Shown here: positions 5,795 through 6,052 of the stretch, piece by piece
Layout: each line of letters opens with the position of its first letter
Position numbering within the stretch: the first letter of the stretch is position 1
Source of the DNA: an uncultured Sphingomonadaceae bacterium
Lineage (GTDB): Bacteria > Pseudomonadota > Alphaproteobacteria > Sphingomonadales > Sphingomonadaceae
Length of the DNA: 6,052 bases
NCBI GenBank assembly: GCA_946480515.1
Contig: CAMLKX010000120.1
Location: 1-6,052, forward strand
Direction: 5' to 3'
Program-made: the position numbers and the translations under genes
Notes under the pieces: generated by a model
The model's input: the letters and a program-made list of their open reading frames with translations, nothing else
Database searches by the model: none
What the model was told of the DNA's origin: nothing

Positions 5795-6052
5795 TCGCGA
5801 CCGGTTGCACATCGCCATCCAGAAGGGCGGGCGGCTGGCGGACTCCAGTCGGGACCTGCTGCGTTCAGCCGGGCTCAAAATCCAGAGCGGCAAGAACGAC
5901 CTGACCGCGCGGGTCGACAATTTCCCGATCGATCTGATGTTCGTGCGCGACGACGACATCCCCACGTTCGTCGCTGACGGAGTGTGCGAGTTCGGCATCG
6001 TCGGACGCAACGTGCTCGAGGAGTTTTCGCTGGGTGGCAATGGACCAGCCTG
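5784..6052 (+). CDS. hisG: ATP phosphoribosyltransferase, histidine biosynthesis, N-terminal part only
   Basis: HisG condenses ATP and PRPP to phosphoribosyl-ATP, the first and feedback-controlled step of histidine synthesis in the cytoplasm. The 89 visible residues contain LHIAIQKGGRLADSSRDLL, then NFPIDLMFVRDDDIPTFVADG and FGIVGRNVLEE. This closely follows the N-terminus of the long, hexameric E. coli-type HisG ([45 protein letters not shown]). I therefore expect the long form with a C-terminal regulatory domain and no need for HisZ, but the window ends before this can be seen. Three ATGs occur in a row (5778, 5781, 5784). GGAG at 5773-5776 is 7 bases before the third, which is chosen as the start. 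That gives an 11-base overlap with the end of the YerC-like gene, suggesting translational coupling. The gene is cut by the right edge. Confidence 0.95.
   Translation, partial: MLVDRDRLHIAIQKGGRLADSSRDLLRSAGLKIQSGKNDLTARVDNFPIDLMFVRDDDIPTFVADGVCEFGIVGRNVLEEFSLGGNGPA

Noticed and set aside
5435..6040. Minus-strand open frame of 201 codons opposite the YerC-like gene and hisG
   Set aside because: It is antisense to two recognised genes and covers the control region; it is a shadow frame.

Overview
The window looks like chromosomal DNA from an alphaproteobacterium, most likely of the order Sphingomonadales. The pointers are GC-rich sequence with GC-ending codons, a class I (not class II) lysyl-tRNA synthetase, a YerC/TrpR-like regulator overlapping hisG, and sphingomonad-style small envelope proteins. 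The taxonomic call rests on family knowledge; no search was run. No rRNA, tRNA, CRISPR, transposase or integrase was seen.

Layout. (1) Positions 1-1493, minus strand: three genes of unknown function pointing left. In transcription order they are a 90-residue three-helix membrane protein, a 244-residue lipoprotein, and a small membrane protein that runs off the left edge. Gaps are 75 and 67 bases, so they may form one unit. (2) Positions 1494-1769: a divergent non-coding region with two perfect inverted repeats. (3) Positions 1770-4879, plus strand: class I lysyl-tRNA synthetase, then 20 bases later a YhfW-type FAD-dependent oxidoreductase with a C-terminal Rieske domain. A small hairpin covers the second gene's start codon. 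(4) Positions 4876-5361, minus strand: a [2Fe-2S] small subunit of the xanthine dehydrogenase/isoquinoline oxidoreductase family. It is convergent with the Rieske oxidoreductase, and the two stop codons overlap. No molybdopterin-binding large subunit lies next to it. (5) Positions 5362-5464: a 103-base divergent control region with a strong 26-base palindrome. (6) Positions 5465-6052, plus strand: a YerC/TrpR-like repressor followed, with an 11-base overlap, by hisG (ATP phosphoribosyltransferase), cut by the right edge.

How the genes may work together. The clearest regulatory story is at the right end. A TrpR-superfamily DNA-binding protein is translationally overlapped with the first enzyme of histidine biosynthesis, and a palindrome ends five bases before its GTG start. 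This suggests an autoregulated histidine operon, comparable to HisR of Gram-positive bacteria. The middle holds a housekeeping synthetase apparently co-transcribed with an uncharacterised Rieske flavoprotein, facing a second iron-sulfur protein whose catalytic partner must lie elsewhere. Most of the window is ordinary chromosome. The points worth a second look are the palindrome, the start-codon hairpin, the overlapping convergent stops, the orphan subunit and the unassigned envelope cluster.
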